Below are positions 8,944 through 18,105 of a stretch of DNA of 64,000 bases, one piece after another. The DNA comes from Pseudomonas sp. DY-1 (GTDB lineage: Bacteria > Pseudomonadota > Gammaproteobacteria > Pseudomonadales > Pseudomonadaceae). The stretch spans positions 3,162,001 to 3,226,000 of the forward strand of contig NZ_CP032616.1 of assembly GCF_003626975.1 (NCBI RefSeq), written 5' to 3'. How positions within the stretch are numbered: position 1 is the first letter of the stretch; each line of letters opens with the position of its first letter. The notes below the pieces were generated by a model, which saw only the letters and a list, made by a program, of their open reading frames with translations, searched no databases and was not told the origin of the DNA. A program made the position numbers and the translations under genes.

Positions 8944-9642
8944 TTAATTCGCCCGACGAAACATGCTTCGTCGCTCCGCCAGGCCAAACCCGGTCTCGAT
9001 CATGAACGTCAGGCAGACGTAGATACCCGCGACAAGCAACAGCGGCTGGTAGATCTGGAAGGTCTGGGCACGCACCACGTTGGCGGCCCCCAGCAGATCA
9101 ACCACGGCAACGGTGGAGGCCAGGGCGGTGGACTTGAGCAGCATCACCGTTTCGCCGGCCAGGGTCGGTAGCAACAGGCGAATTGCCCTGGGCAGCCAGA
9201 CCCGGAACAGCACCAAGCGCTGGCGCATGCCGAAAGCCGCCGCGGCCTCCAGTTCGCCCCTGGGCACGGACTTCATGCCGCCACGAATGACTTCGCCGAC
9301 ATAGGCTCCCACCGAGAGCACAAGAGCGAAGACGATGTACCAGAAGCCATCACGCAGGTAGGGCCAGAGGAAGCTGCCACGAATCAACGGGAACTGGGCA
9401 AACAGGCTGCCCAGTCCGTAGTAGAAGATGTAGATCTGCACCAGTAGCGGCGTCCCGCGAATCACGCTGGTGTAGGCAAGGCTCGTCCCCGCCAGCAACG
9501 GATTGCGCGACATCCGCGCCAACGCCACCAACAGCGCCAGGACAAAGCCCAGCCCCGCGGAGATGACGAGGATGAGCAAGGTGGTGCCAAGGCCGCTGAG
9601 CAGCAGTTTGCCGTAGTCGAATATCCAGGTAGCGGTCATCAC
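8944..9642 (-). CDS. Polar amino-acid ABC transporter permease (HisM/ArtM type)
   Basis: A 232-residue inner-membrane permease with about five membrane helices. The cytoplasmic EAA loop that docks the ATPase is visible as EVIRGGMKSVPRGELEAAAA (residues ~120-140). It is the last gene of the transporter operon, after the other permease (9653-10363), from which it is separated by 10 bp. Together with the binding protein and the fused ATPase it makes a complete importer of the HAAT (polar amino acid) family. The substrate is not identifiable from sequence alone. Confidence 0.88.
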   Translation of the reverse strand: MMTATWIFDYGKLLLSGLGTTLLILVISAGLGFVLALLVALARMSRNPLLAGTSLAYTSVIRGTPLLVQIYIFYYGLGSLFAQFPLIRGSFLWPYLRDGFWYIVFALVLSVGAYVGEVIRGGMKSVPRGELEAAAAFGMRQRLVLFRVWLPRAIRLLLPTLAGETVMLLKSTALASTVAVVDLLGAANVVRAQTFQIYQPLLLVAGIYVCLTFMIETGFGLAERRSMFRRAN

Positions 9643-9652
9643 ACGCCCTCGC

Positions 9653-10363
9653 TCACACCGACGGGGTCCAGCGGCGGAAGCGCCGTTCGAGCCAGCCGGA
9701 AAACAGGTTGGAGAGCACCGTCAGCAGGTAATAGAAGGCTGCGGCGGTGAGGTAGAAGGTCAGGTAGTGGCGAGTCGAGCCGGCCGCCTGCTTGGCCGTG
9801 AAAAGCAGTTCGTTGGTGCCGACGACGCTGATAAGGGCACTGTCCTTGATCAGGTTGACCCAGAGGTTGGCCATGCCGGCCAGCGCATTGGGCGCCATGA
9901 TCGGCAAGGTCACCCGGCGGAACAGGCCGAACCCGCTCAAGCCGAAGGCCCGTGCAGCCTCGATCTGCCCATGGGGAATAGCCTGGATGGCCCCCCGGAA
10001 GATCTCCGAGGCATAAGCACCCTGCACCAGTCCGAGCACAGCGATGGCCACCACGGTGCCGTTGAGTTTGAGGTCGCCGTAGCCGAGCCAGGCGAACAGC
10101 TGGTTGAGCCCCATCGACCCCACGTAGTAGAGGAGCAGAATCAGCAGCAGCTCGGGTATTGCGCGGCAAAGGGTGGTGTAGCCACGCATCAGCTGCGCCA
10201 CTGGGCGCGGGCCGTTGAGCTTGCCCATGGCAACCGCCAGGCCGATCAGCATGCCCACCAGGAAGGCGCCGACGGAAATCTGCAGGGTTACCAACAACCC
10301 TTTGAGCAGCGCCGGTCCCCAACCCTGGGCACCGAAGCCGACCAGTTCAAAGTAAGACTGCAT
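9653..10363 (-). CDS. Polar amino-acid ABC transporter permease (HisQ/ArtQ type)
   Basis: A 236-residue inner-membrane permease with an N-terminal periplasmic/amphipathic segment followed by about five helices. The EAA motif reads EIFRGAIQAIPHGQIEAARA (residues ~120-140). It lies between the binding-protein gene and the partner permease. HisQ/HisM-type importers use such a heterodimer as the translocation path. Confidence 0.9.
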   Translation of the reverse strand: MQSYFELVGFGAQGWGPALLKGLLVTLQISVGAFLVGMLIGLAVAMGKLNGPRPVAQLMRGYTTLCRAIPELLLILLLYYVGSMGLNQLFAWLGYGDLKLNGTVVAIAVLGLVQGAYASEIFRGAIQAIPHGQIEAARAFGLSGFGLFRRVTLPIMAPNALAGMANLWVNLIKDSALISVVGTNELLFTAKQAAGSTRHYLTFYLTAAAFYYLLTVLSNLFSGWLERRFRRWTPSV

Positions 10364-10423
10364 TGCAGGCCCTCATCGAGGCGGAAATGCGCCACCCCGG
10401 CAGGGCCGGGATGGCTCCGGAGG

Positions 10424-11209
10424 TCACTGCTTCGGCGCGACGCTGACGTCGAAGTACTTGGCGGAGATGGTCTTGTAGTCCTCACTGGCCAGCAGCTTGC
10501 CGATGGCTTCGTCGAGCTTCGCCTTGAGGGCGACGTCGTCCTTGCGCAGGCCGGCCCCCACGCCGCGACCGAACAACGGATCGTAGGGCACCTCGCCCTT
10601 GTTCTCGATTCCGGCAGCCTGGGCATCGGGAGATTTGACGAAGGCGCTGACGGCGATCCCGTCGGCCATCATCAGGTCGATACGTCCTGCCACCAGATCG
10701 GCGTTCACCGAATCCTGGGTGTCGTAGTAGCGCACGTCGGCGATGCCTTCGTAGTGCTGCTTCAGGTAGTTGGAGCTGACAGTGGAGAGCTGCACGCCGA
10801 CCACCTTTCCTTTCAGACCTTCGGGACTGACGGTGACGTCCAGCGCAGCAGGCGCGGCCACTGCAACCGGGGTGTCGTAGTAGGCGCGGCTGAAGGCGAT
10901 CTGCTTCTCGCGCTCCTCAGTGACGGACATGGAGTTGAAGATCACATCCACCTTCTTCGCCATCAGGGCTGGAATCAGGCCATCCCAGGCCACCTCGTCG
11001 ATCTCGCACTGGGCCTGCATCTGCGCGCAGAGGGCGCGGATCAGGTCCGGTTCGAAGCCTGCCCACTGGCCGTCGGGCTGCTTGCTGGAAAACGGTGGAT
11101 ACGGTTCCGCCGCCATCGCGAACCTCAGGGTTTCGGCCTGCGCGCCCGCCGCGCCAGCCATGAGCATTACCGCACCCGCCATCCAACGTGCCAGTTGAGA
11201 CTTCTTCAT
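10424..11209 (-). CDS. Periplasmic amino-acid binding protein (SBP family 3)
   Basis: A 261-residue solute-binding protein. The signal peptide ends near AGAQA (residues ~20-25). The mature part begins LRFAMAAEPYPPFSS, the typical family-3 opening, followed by GFEPDLIRALC, the VDVIFNSMSVTEER motif and a ligand-contacting GVQLSTVSSNY region. It delivers the ligand to the two permeases encoded just downstream. The acidic DLMMAD and the family resemblance suggest a lysine/arginine/ornithine-type or derivatised amino-acid ligand, but this is inference. Confidence 0.9.
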   Translation of the reverse strand: MKKSQLARWMAGAVMLMAGAAGAQAETLRFAMAAEPYPPFSSKQPDGQWAGFEPDLIRALCAQMQAQCEIDEVAWDGLIPALMAKKVDVIFNSMSVTEEREKQIAFSRAYYDTPVAVAAPAALDVTVSPEGLKGKVVGVQLSTVSSNYLKQHYEGIADVRYYDTQDSVNADLVAGRIDLMMADGIAVSAFVKSPDAQAAGIENKGEVPYDPLFGRGVGAGLRKDDVALKAKLDEAIGKLLASEDYKTISAKYFDVSVAPKQ

Positions 11210-11276
11210 GGTTTCTGCCCTGCTTGATGTTGTTGTGGTTAGAGCTTGTCGAGCTGGCCGCGCCCGGCGGCCGGAA

Positions 11277-13280
11277 TCAGCGATTCTGGTGGGCTGTGAC
11301 GAACTGTCGGCAGCGCTCGCTGCGCGGTCTCAGGAAAACCTCCTGCGGAGACCCTTCCTCTTCGATACGCCCCTGGTGGAGGAAGGCGACGTGGCTGGAA
11401 ACGTCACGAGCGAAGGCCATTTCGTGGGTCACCAGGATCATGGTGCGACCCTCTTCCGCCAGAGAACGGATCACCCGCAGCACTTCACCCACCAGTTCCG
11501 GGTCCAGCGCCGAAGTGGGCTCGTCGAACAGCATGACCTTGGGTTCAACCGCCAGCGCACGGGCAATCGCCACACGCTGCTGCTGGCCACCGGACAGGAA
11601 AGATGGATACTCGTGGCGCTTGGCGGCGAGCCCCACCCGCTCCAGCAGTGCCTCGGCCCGCTCGATGGCTTCGGCGCGGCTTTCCCGCAGCACCTGGATA
11701 GGCGCTTCGATCAGGTTCTCCAGCACAGTGCGGTGGGGCCAGAGGTTGAAGCTCTGGAACACCATGCCGAGGCGGGAGCGAATCCGGGTCAGTTGCTTCT
11801 GGTCTGCCACCATCGGTTCGCCGATTCGACTGGTAGTGAGACGAATACTCTCGCCATCTACCGTAACAGTCCCCTGGTTGGGAATTTCCAGCATGTTGAT
11901 GCAGCGCAGCAAGGTGCTCTTGCCCGAGCCGCTGGCGCCAATCAGGGACACCACGCCGCCCTCCCGGGCGGTCAGCGAAACGCCCTTGAGCACCTCGAAC
12001 TGGCCAAAGCGCTTGTGGATCGAATCCACCTCCACCATTTTTGGCCGCTCCACTTTCGCAGACTGGATATCGACAGAAGCGGCCGAGCGCACCTCGATGA
12101 TCGAACCAGTCCCCAGGGTGGAGGCAAAGCGGCGGATGCGTGCGCACGCATCGGCTAGCTGGGCTTCACCCAGGCTATAGGACAGTCGCACGAAGCCGGC
12201 GGCGGATGGACCGAAGGCCGCAGCGTCCAGAACCGAGACGCCGGTTTCGCGGAACAGTCTCCAGGCAAAGTCCAGGGAACTGAGGCCACTGCCGCGAACA
12301 TCGAGCAGGACGAACATGCCCGCTTCGGGCTTCAGCACCTTGAGCGGCGCGCATTGCTGCAACGCATCGACCACCAGGTCGCGACGACGCCGATAGAGCT
12401 CGCGCATTTCCCCAGTCACCTGGTCGTAGGCGCGCACGGCGGTCAACGCCGCCTCCTGCACGAAGCCAGGAAGCCCATACAGCACGTTCAGCGCCAGGTT
12501 CTCGATGTGCGCCACCAACTCGGGGGCAGCGACCACCCAGCCGGTACGCCAGCCGGTCATGGCGTGGGATTTGGACAGGCTGCCGATGCTCACGGTGCGC
12601 TCGTGCATGCCCGGCAAAGTGGCGAAGTATTGGTGCGGCTGTTCGAAGGCCAGGCTCTCGTAGACCTCATCCACAACGACCCACAGGTCATGCTGCTGCG
12701 CCAGTTCGGCGATAGCCTGCATTTCCTCGGTATTGAGCACCACGCCGGTCGGATTGTTGGGGTTGGCGAAGAAGATCGCGCGGGTACGTTCACTCATGGC
12801 TGAGCGCAAGGCGTCGAGGTCAGGCCGGAAACCACCCTCCGCCGGACACGGGACCCGCACCAGGGTAGCCCCGGTAGCCTTCAACGTAGCTTCGTAGGTG
12901 ACGTAGACCGGATCGAAGACGATGACTTCATCACCGGCTTCCAGCAGGCACATGGCCGCGGCATAGAGTCCGTTCTGTGCGCCGGCCACGAGGATCGCGC
13001 TGTCTGCCGACACCGGTCGGCCGGTCAGGCGACCGTGCAGATCGGCGATGGCCTGGCGCAGCTCGGGGCGGCCGGCGACGTCACAGTAATGGGTGTCACC
13101 GGCCTGCAAGGCCTGGATGGCAGCTGTAGTGATGGGTTCTGGCGTGGCGAAATCCGGGTCGCCAATGCTGAGAACGATGACGTCCTCGCCTGCACGTTGA
13201 GCGGCGATGGCCGCGTAGTGAATATCCCAGGCGGCGGTGCCTGGCCCTGCCATTCTCTCCACAAGCGAAGCGAAACGCAT
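11277..13280 (-). CDS. In-frame fusion: class I/II aminotransferase + amino-acid ABC ATPase
   Basis: A single 667-residue frame. Residues ~1-390 form a complete fold-type I PLP aminotransferase: GDPDFATPEPI, NPNNPTGVVLN, a VVDEVYE aspartate/tyrosine motif and the PLP lysine in SLSKSHAMTGWR. Residues ~391-414 are a linker. Residues 415-667 form a complete HisP/GlnQ-type ATPase with Walker A GASGSGKST (448-456), signature LSGGQQQR and Walker B VMLFDEPTSALD. An internal ATG at 12038, preceded by GTGGAG about 9 nt upstream, would give a free 253-residue ATPase, the usual family size. No stop interrupts the linker. The gene heads the operon with the binding protein and permeases, and it holds the only ATPase in the locus. 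Either a true bifunctional protein or two products from one frame is possible; a sequencing error removing a stop is less likely but not excluded. Confidence 0.85.
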   Translation of the reverse strand: MRFASLVERMAGPGTAAWDIHYAAIAAQRAGEDVIVLSIGDPDFATPEPITTAAIQALQAGDTHYCDVAGRPELRQAIADLHGRLTGRPVSADSAILVAGAQNGLYAAAMCLLEAGDEVIVFDPVYVTYEATLKATGATLVRVPCPAEGGFRPDLDALRSAMSERTRAIFFANPNNPTGVVLNTEEMQAIAELAQQHDLWVVVDEVYESLAFEQPHQYFATLPGMHERTVSIGSLSKSHAMTGWRTGWVVAAPELVAHIENLALNVLYGLPGFVQEAALTAVRAYDQVTGEMRELYRRRRDLVVDALQQCAPLKVLKPEAGMFVLLDVRGSGLSSLDFAWRLFRETGVSVLDAAAFGPSAAGFVRLSYSLGEAQLADACARIRRFASTLGTGSIIEVRSAASVDIQSAKVERPKMVEVDSIHKRFGQFEVLKGVSLTAREGGVVSLIGASGSGKSTLLRCINMLEIPNQGTVTVDGESIRLTTSRIGEPMVADQKQLTRIRSRLGMVFQSFNLWPHRTVLENLIEAPIQVLRESRAEAIERAEALLERVGLAAKRHEYPSFLSGGQQQRVAIARALAVEPKVMLFDEPTSALDPELVGEVLRVIRSLAEEGRTMILVTHEMAFARDVSSHVAFLHQGRIEEEGSPQEVFLRPRSERCRQFVTAHQNR

Positions 13281-13509
13281 GTTCGGGCCCCATTGCTAAG
13301 GGTGGAATCCGGGTCACGGGACTGCATCGGCGAACCGGCGAGTGGGCCCAACCATAGCCCAGCATGAACGAGTGTTCAATAGCGTTTTCAGCCTTGTTTT
13401 CCCAGCCCTTGGCGATGCCCCGGGGCAGAGCGGATGCACCGAAAAAAGCCGCCCGAACGCCCCGGAAATGGGCGTGTCGGACCGGGAAAGAGCGGTATAT
13501 GCTGGCGCC

Positions 13510-14292
13510 ATGCTGATCGATACCCACAACCACCTGGACTTCCCCGACTTCGACGCCGACCGCGACGAGGTACTGGCGCGCTGCCGCTCTCTGGGTGTGC
13601 GACGCCAGGTACTGCTCGGCGTATTCCGTGAGAACTGGCGTCGAGTCTGGGACATGGCCCACGCGGGAGATGATTTCTACACCGCCCTCGGCCTGCATCC
13701 GATCTACCTGGCGCAGCACCGGGACGAGCACGTGCTGGAACTGCGTGAGTGGCTGGAACGCCATGCGGACGATCCCAAGCTCTGCGCAGTGGGGGAAATC
13801 GGTCTGGATTACTTCGTCACCGAGCTGGACCGCGATGCCCAGCAGCGTCTGTTCGAGGCGCAGCTGGCGTTGGCGGCGGAATTCGAGCTACCGCCACTGC
13901 TGCACGTAAGGCGCAGCCATGCGGCGGTGATCGCAACGCTGAAACGCTTTCGCCTCAAGCGCCCCGGCATCGTCCACGCCTTCGCCGGCAGCCTCGAGGA
14001 AGCGAAGGAGTACCGCAAACTGGGCTTCCGCCTGGGTCTCGGTGGCGCCCCCACCTGGCCCCAGGCCAACCGCCTGCGCAAGGTCGTGGCACAGCTGCCA
14101 CTGGAAGACATCGTGCTGGAAACCGACTCGCCGGACATGGCCCCCGCCATGCACCCTTACGGCCGCAACAGTCCGGAGTTCCTGCCAGACATCTGCGTAG
14201 CCCTGGCGGAGATTCGCGGTGTTACGCCCGACGAGCTGGCCGAAGCCAGCACGCGGAATACCTGTGAAGTGTTTGGCTGGGAGTCGATATGA
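13510..14292 (+). CDS. TatD-family metal-dependent hydrolase (YjjV-like)
   Basis: A 260-residue TIM-barrel metallohydrolase. Motifs: DTHNHLDF (HxH metal pair, residues ~4-11), the GLHP loop, EIGLDYF (metal-bridging Glu, ~residue 97), the LHVRRSH histidines, and ETDSPDMAP near residue 205. Family members are 3'-5' exonucleases or DNases with a housekeeping role. ATG 13510 immediately precedes the conserved MLIDTHNH start; a longer in-frame start at 13467 exists but adds residues unlike the family. The gene is divergent from the fused aminotransferase-ATPase gene and is followed by a REP. Confidence 0.9.
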   Translation: MLIDTHNHLDFPDFDADRDEVLARCRSLGVRRQVLLGVFRENWRRVWDMAHAGDDFYTALGLHPIYLAQHRDEHVLELREWLERHADDPKLCAVGEIGLDYFVTELDRDAQQRLFEAQLALAAEFELPPLLHVRRSHAAVIATLKRFRLKRPGIVHAFAGSLEEAKEYRKLGFRLGLGGAPTWPQANRLRKVVAQLPLEDIVLETDSPDMAPAMHPYGRNSPEFLPDICVALAEIRGVTPDELAEASTRNTCEVFGWESI

Positions 14293-14322
14293 GATGTGCT
14301 GACAGAAGCGCGATTCTGCTCC

Positions 14323-14404
14323 TGTAGGAGCGAATTCATTCGCGAAGGGCAGCGCAGCTGCCCTCGTCTTGTTCCGCAATCGCGACTGAAGTCGCTCCTG
14401 CAAC
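14323..14404. repeat. REP-type inverted pair after the TatD gene
   Basis: GTAGGAGCGAATTCATTCGC faces GCGACTGAAGTCGCTCCTGC, with a small GGGCAGCGCAGCTGCCC palindrome between. It lies between convergent tatD-like and chemoreceptor genes and may end both transcripts. It belongs to the same stem class as the element at 8842-8937. Confidence 0.85.
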
Positions 14405-14423
14405 AGAACCGTCGGTATCTCAC

Positions 14424-16454
14424 TCAGACCCGGAACGCACCAATCAGCTGCTTGAGCTGCGCAACCTGCCCGGACAGCTCGCGGCTAGCCTTCTCGGTCT
14501 GGTTCGCCCCTTCGGCGGTGCGCTCGCCAGCGTGATTGATCTCCACGATGTTCTGGTCGATATCGTGGGCCACCGCGGTCTGCTGTTCAGCGGCAGCGGC
14601 GATCTGCTGGTTCTGGTCGACGATCATGCCTACAGCACCGAGGATGTTCTCCAGGGCCGCCTGCACCTTGCCGGACTGGTTGACGGTGCCGTCGGCCATC
14701 TGATGGCTGACATTCATCGCCTTGACTGCGGCGCCGACACCGCCTTGCAGCTTGACGATCATCTGCTCGATTTCTTCGGTGGACTGCTGGGTACGCTTGG
14801 CCAGCGTACGTACCTCGTCCGCCACCACGGCGAAGCCGCGCCCCTGCTCACCGGCACGCGCCGCTTCGATGGCAGCGTTCAGGGCCAGCAGGTTGGTCTG
14901 CTCGGCAATGCCCTTGATCACCTCCAGCACGCGGCTGATTGAGGCGCTGTCCGCAGCCAGCTGGTTGATCACATTCACCGACTGGTCGATCTCGCTGGCC
15001 AGTTTCTCGATGCTGCCCAGCTGGGACTCCACCAGGGCGCGGCCACTGACGGTTTCCTGGTTGACGCTCTGGGCGCTGTCCACTGCCGCGGCGGCGCTGC
15101 GTGCCACTTCCTGTGCGGTGGCGGACATCTGATTCATGGCCGTGGCCACCTGTTCGATCTGGCTGCGCTGCCCGGCAACGGCGATGTTGCTTTCACCCGA
15201 AACCTGCTCCACGCGGCCAGCCTGGCGCTCCACTTCAGACACGGTGTGGCCAACCAGTTCGATCAGGTCATGGATCTTCGCCACGGTGCCGTTAAATACC
15301 TGGCCCAGCTCACCCAATTCATCACGGCTTTCAGCCCGGAAGCTCACGGTCATATCGCCGCCGGCAACCTGATCCATCACCTTGCCCAAGCTCTTCAGCG
15401 TTGTGCGCGTGGACACGTAGAAGCCGCTGTAGAGGTAAACGATGGCGAGGAACACCACCAACAGCGCCACCACCAGCAGCACGGTCTGCACGCGCTTGCC
15501 GGCCAGCCGGCTTTCCAGCTCAGCCTTGAGGAAGCCCAGGGAGCCGTCGTTGAGCTGGTAAGTCTTCTCCAGTGAGGCACTGACCTGGTCGTAGAACTGC
15601 TGCCACGGCGTGTCGAGGGTATCGGCCATGATGACCTTGTCCTCGAACAATGTGGCGTTCTGCTTGATGGTGTCACGGCTCGCGGCGGTCAGGGCGTCCA
15701 GCGCCTGGTGCGCGCGCGGGCTGCCGTCGAGGGCGTCGGCGATCTTCAGGCCATACTCGGCGTTGAGCTTGTCCAGGTCCAGCAGCAGGTCGTCCAGCTT
15801 CGTGCTGGCTGCGGAGTTGAGGAAGCCCTGGCCAAGGGAATAGGCGCCAATGGCGCGCCCTTTGCCAAGCGCCATGGTGACTTGCGGCGTGGTGGTGGTA
15901 ATCAGTTCGGTGATCTGGCGAACGTCAGCCTGGTCGTCCTGGCTGAGCCCGGCCTGGCCGGAGACGAATTTCATGAAGACCTGGGAGTTGCCCAGCAGCT
16001 TCTCGATCATCGCGCTCTTGCTCTGCAGCGACGTCTCGCCCTTGGCGGCCTGCAGGGCGGCAATCAACTCGTCGCGCTTGGTATTGAAGGCCTCTACCTG
16101 CTCAGGCTCGGAAGCCACCGGCGCGAGTCCTTGCAGGGTCGCGAGCACCTCCTGTTCGAGACTGGAAATGCGCTTTTCCAGGTCACCGGCCTGACCCGAC
16201 TGGCCGATCATCGAGTTGATCAGGACCAGGTCGTTGAGGCTTTCGAGATTGCGCCGTACGTTCAGGCTGGCACCCAGCAGGTCCAGGCTCTGCAGCTCAG
16301 AGCGGGTACTGACGAACTGGCGGTAGGAGTCGCGCACCAGATAGAAATTGGTGATCAACATCGGCAGGAAGAACAGAACACTGATCAGACTGAACTTCAT
16401 GCCGAAGCTGAGTCGGTTCATCAGGGCGATGGCAGGATACAACAGGGTCTTCAC
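14424..16454 (-). CDS. Methyl-accepting chemotaxis transducer
   Basis: A 676-residue chemoreceptor. There is a TM helix near residues 18-40, a large periplasmic region (~41-312) rich in helix, a second TM helix (VQTVLLVVALLVVFLAIVYL, ~314-335), a HAMP domain (~336-395) and a cytoplasmic signalling domain whose hairpin tip reads LLALNAAIEAARAGEQGRGF. It should sense an extracellular signal and control CheA, or possibly the pilus-linked Chp pathway. The position next to ampDE matches PA4520 of PAO1. The ligand is unknown, and no C-terminal CheR-tethering pentapeptide is seen. Confidence 0.93.
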   Translation of the reverse strand: MKTLLYPAIALMNRLSFGMKFSLISVLFFLPMLITNFYLVRDSYRQFVSTRSELQSLDLLGASLNVRRNLESLNDLVLINSMIGQSGQAGDLEKRISSLEQEVLATLQGLAPVASEPEQVEAFNTKRDELIAALQAAKGETSLQSKSAMIEKLLGNSQVFMKFVSGQAGLSQDDQADVRQITELITTTTPQVTMALGKGRAIGAYSLGQGFLNSAASTKLDDLLLDLDKLNAEYGLKIADALDGSPRAHQALDALTAASRDTIKQNATLFEDKVIMADTLDTPWQQFYDQVSASLEKTYQLNDGSLGFLKAELESRLAGKRVQTVLLVVALLVVFLAIVYLYSGFYVSTRTTLKSLGKVMDQVAGGDMTVSFRAESRDELGELGQVFNGTVAKIHDLIELVGHTVSEVERQAGRVEQVSGESNIAVAGQRSQIEQVATAMNQMSATAQEVARSAAAAVDSAQSVNQETVSGRALVESQLGSIEKLASEIDQSVNVINQLAADSASISRVLEVIKGIAEQTNLLALNAAIEAARAGEQGRGFAVVADEVRTLAKRTQQSTEEIEQMIVKLQGGVGAAVKAMNVSHQMADGTVNQSGKVQAALENILGAVGMIVDQNQQIAAAAEQQTAVAHDIDQNIVEINHAGERTAEGANQTEKASRELSGQVAQLKQLIGAFRV

Positions 16455-16664
16455 GAGACGTCTCCTGTTCTCATTTATTGTTATGGGCGCGTTCCGAATA
16501 CCTGACAGCGCTCGGCCAGAGCCTTGCAGCTTCTCCCCTCCGCAAGGCGGCCGTCGGATTTCAATCAGCCGCTTCTGTGAGCTGTGTCAGAAAATTCTGG
16601 CGCGCTCATCTGTGTACCCGATATCGGCAGGAGTTTCTGTAACTAAAGGTTAAGCAGGGCGGGA

Positions 16665-16690
16665 CCTGCCCGACGGTTGCGTCGGGCAGG
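16665..16690 (-). terminator. Hairpin beyond ampE
   Basis: A perfect 11-bp stem (CCTGCCCGACG / CGTCGGGCAGG) with a 4-nt loop lies 15 bp past the ampE stop. It lacks a clear T-run, so it may be an mRNA-end or stability hairpin. Confidence 0.5.
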
Positions 16691-16704
16691 CGATGGAGCT
16701 GGGA

Positions 16705-17541
16705 TCAGAACAACAGAGCCCACACAGCGAAGCCGGCGTACCAGAGCACAGCGGCGCGAACCAGGAGTTGCCAAAGAGCGTCCAGGGTTGCCACACCGGC
16801 ATCGCCACTGACGGGCTCCGGCAGTTCGGCGGCAGCGCGACCGGCCAGATCGATGTACTGGCGCGCCGAAATGTCCCAGTTCAGCAACTCATGCAGCAGC
16901 ACCCTGCTGACTCCGACGAAATTGCCGACCAGCGAGAAACTCGCTGCCAGCACCCGCACGGGCAACCAGTCGAAGGCATGGCGGATCGATTCCGCGCGCT
17001 CTTGCAGTGCGGGTGCCGCCGCATTCTCGGCCGCCAGCGCGAACAGCCGGTAGGCCAGGGCCGCCACGGGCCCCAACAGCGCATACCAGAAGATCACAGC
17101 AAAGAAGCCCTCATAGGCTTGCCAGAGCTGGTAACCCTGCACCTGTTGCAACAGATCGCCGCCCTCCTCCGCCTCCAGGCCGAGGTCGCGTTCGGCGACG
17201 TGATAGGCAGCCTGGGTATCACCACGCCGCCAGGCATCGCGGAAGGGGCCGAGGTCGGCCAGGACGTCTCCGCGCCCAAGGCTGTAGATGATCACCAGCA
17301 GGTGCACCGGCAACGCCAGCCAGCCGTAGGCTACTGGCTCCAAGACCAGAAGCAGGAGTGCCAGCAACACCAAGGGAGGCAATACCAGTAGCGCCAGAAT
17401 CGCCCAAGGGCGCTCGCTCAGACGCGGATTGGTCTCTGCCTTGGCCAGTTCGCGTAGCCAGAAGCCGTCTTGCTGGATATGCCGACGCCAGGCGGAGAAC
17501 TTCTCGATCCAGAGCACCAGCAACAACACCAGAAAATACAT
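16705..17541 (-). CDS. ampE: AmpE inner-membrane protein
   Basis: A 278-residue membrane protein with helices near residues 1-12, ~45-75 (LLVLPPLVLLALLLLVL), ~135-160 and the C-terminus (LWYAGFAVWALLF). It matches AmpE, the putative sensory partner of AmpD in cell-wall recycling and AmpC beta-lactamase control; its biochemical role is not settled. It starts 15 bp after ampD with GGAGG upstream, so the two form the classical ampDE operon. No ampC or ampR is in the window. Confidence 0.88.
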   Translation of the reverse strand: MYFLVLLLVLWIEKFSAWRRHIQQDGFWLRELAKAETNPRLSERPWAILALLVLPPLVLLALLLLVLEPVAYGWLALPVHLLVIIYSLGRGDVLADLGPFRDAWRRGDTQAAYHVAERDLGLEAEEGGDLLQQVQGYQLWQAYEGFFAVIFWYALLGPVAALAYRLFALAAENAAAPALQERAESIRHAFDWLPVRVLAASFSLVGNFVGVSRVLLHELLNWDISARQYIDLAGRAAAELPEPVSGDAGVATLDALWQLLVRAAVLWYAGFAVWALLF

Positions 17542-17556
17542 GGGTTCCTCCTCTTC

Positions 17557-18105
17557 CTAAGGTTTCAAGGCAGCCCGCAGGCGATCCCAATCGAATGCCG
17601 GCCCCGGATCGGTCTTGCGCCCCGGGGCGATATCGCTGTGGCCGCAGATCCGCTCCGGCGTGATGGCCGGGAATGCCAGCCGTAACTGCTCCACCAATGC
17701 GATCAGCGCAGCGTACTGAGGTTCCGTGAACGGCAGATCATCGGTGCCTTCCAGTTCTATTCCCAGGGAGAAATCGTTGCAGTTGTCCCGCCCATCGAAC
17801 AGGGAAATGCCTGCGTGCCACGCACGCTCATTGCAGGAAACGAACTGGGTGACGGCGCCATCCCGCTCGATCAGGAAATGCGCGGACACCTTGAGATCGC
17901 GAATGCCCTCGAAATAGGGATGCTCGGCGGGATCAAGGCGATTCTGGAAGAACTCCTGCACCTTCCCCGTGCCGAACTGCGCGGGTGGCAGGCTGATGTT
18001 GTGAATCACCAGCAGGGACACCTCCCGCTGCGGGCGACAGTTGAAGTTGGGTGATGGGCAGTGGCTGATGCCCTGGCACCAACCGGAAGCGAGGTCCAGC
18101 TGCAT
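17557..18105 (-). CDS. ampD: 1,6-anhydro-N-acetylmuramyl-L-alanine amidase AmpD
   Basis: A 182-residue cytosolic zinc amidase that cleaves the peptide from anhydromuropeptides during peptidoglycan recycling and so prevents AmpC induction. Zinc ligands are visible in VIHNISLPP and in CGHSDIAPGRKTDPG (His and Asp), with SAHFLIERDG and FSLGIELEG as family motifs. The start MQLDLASG at 18105 has AAGGAG 5 nt upstream; the upstream in-frame extension is rejected. It is in an operon with ampE. Confidence 0.93.
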   Translation of the reverse strand: MQLDLASGWCQGISHCPSPNFNCRPQREVSLLVIHNISLPPAQFGTGKVQEFFQNRLDPAEHPYFEGIRDLKVSAHFLIERDGAVTQFVSCNERAWHAGISLFDGRDNCNDFSLGIELEGTDDLPFTEPQYAALIALVEQLRLAFPAITPERICGHSDIAPGRKTDPGPAFDWDRLRAALKP

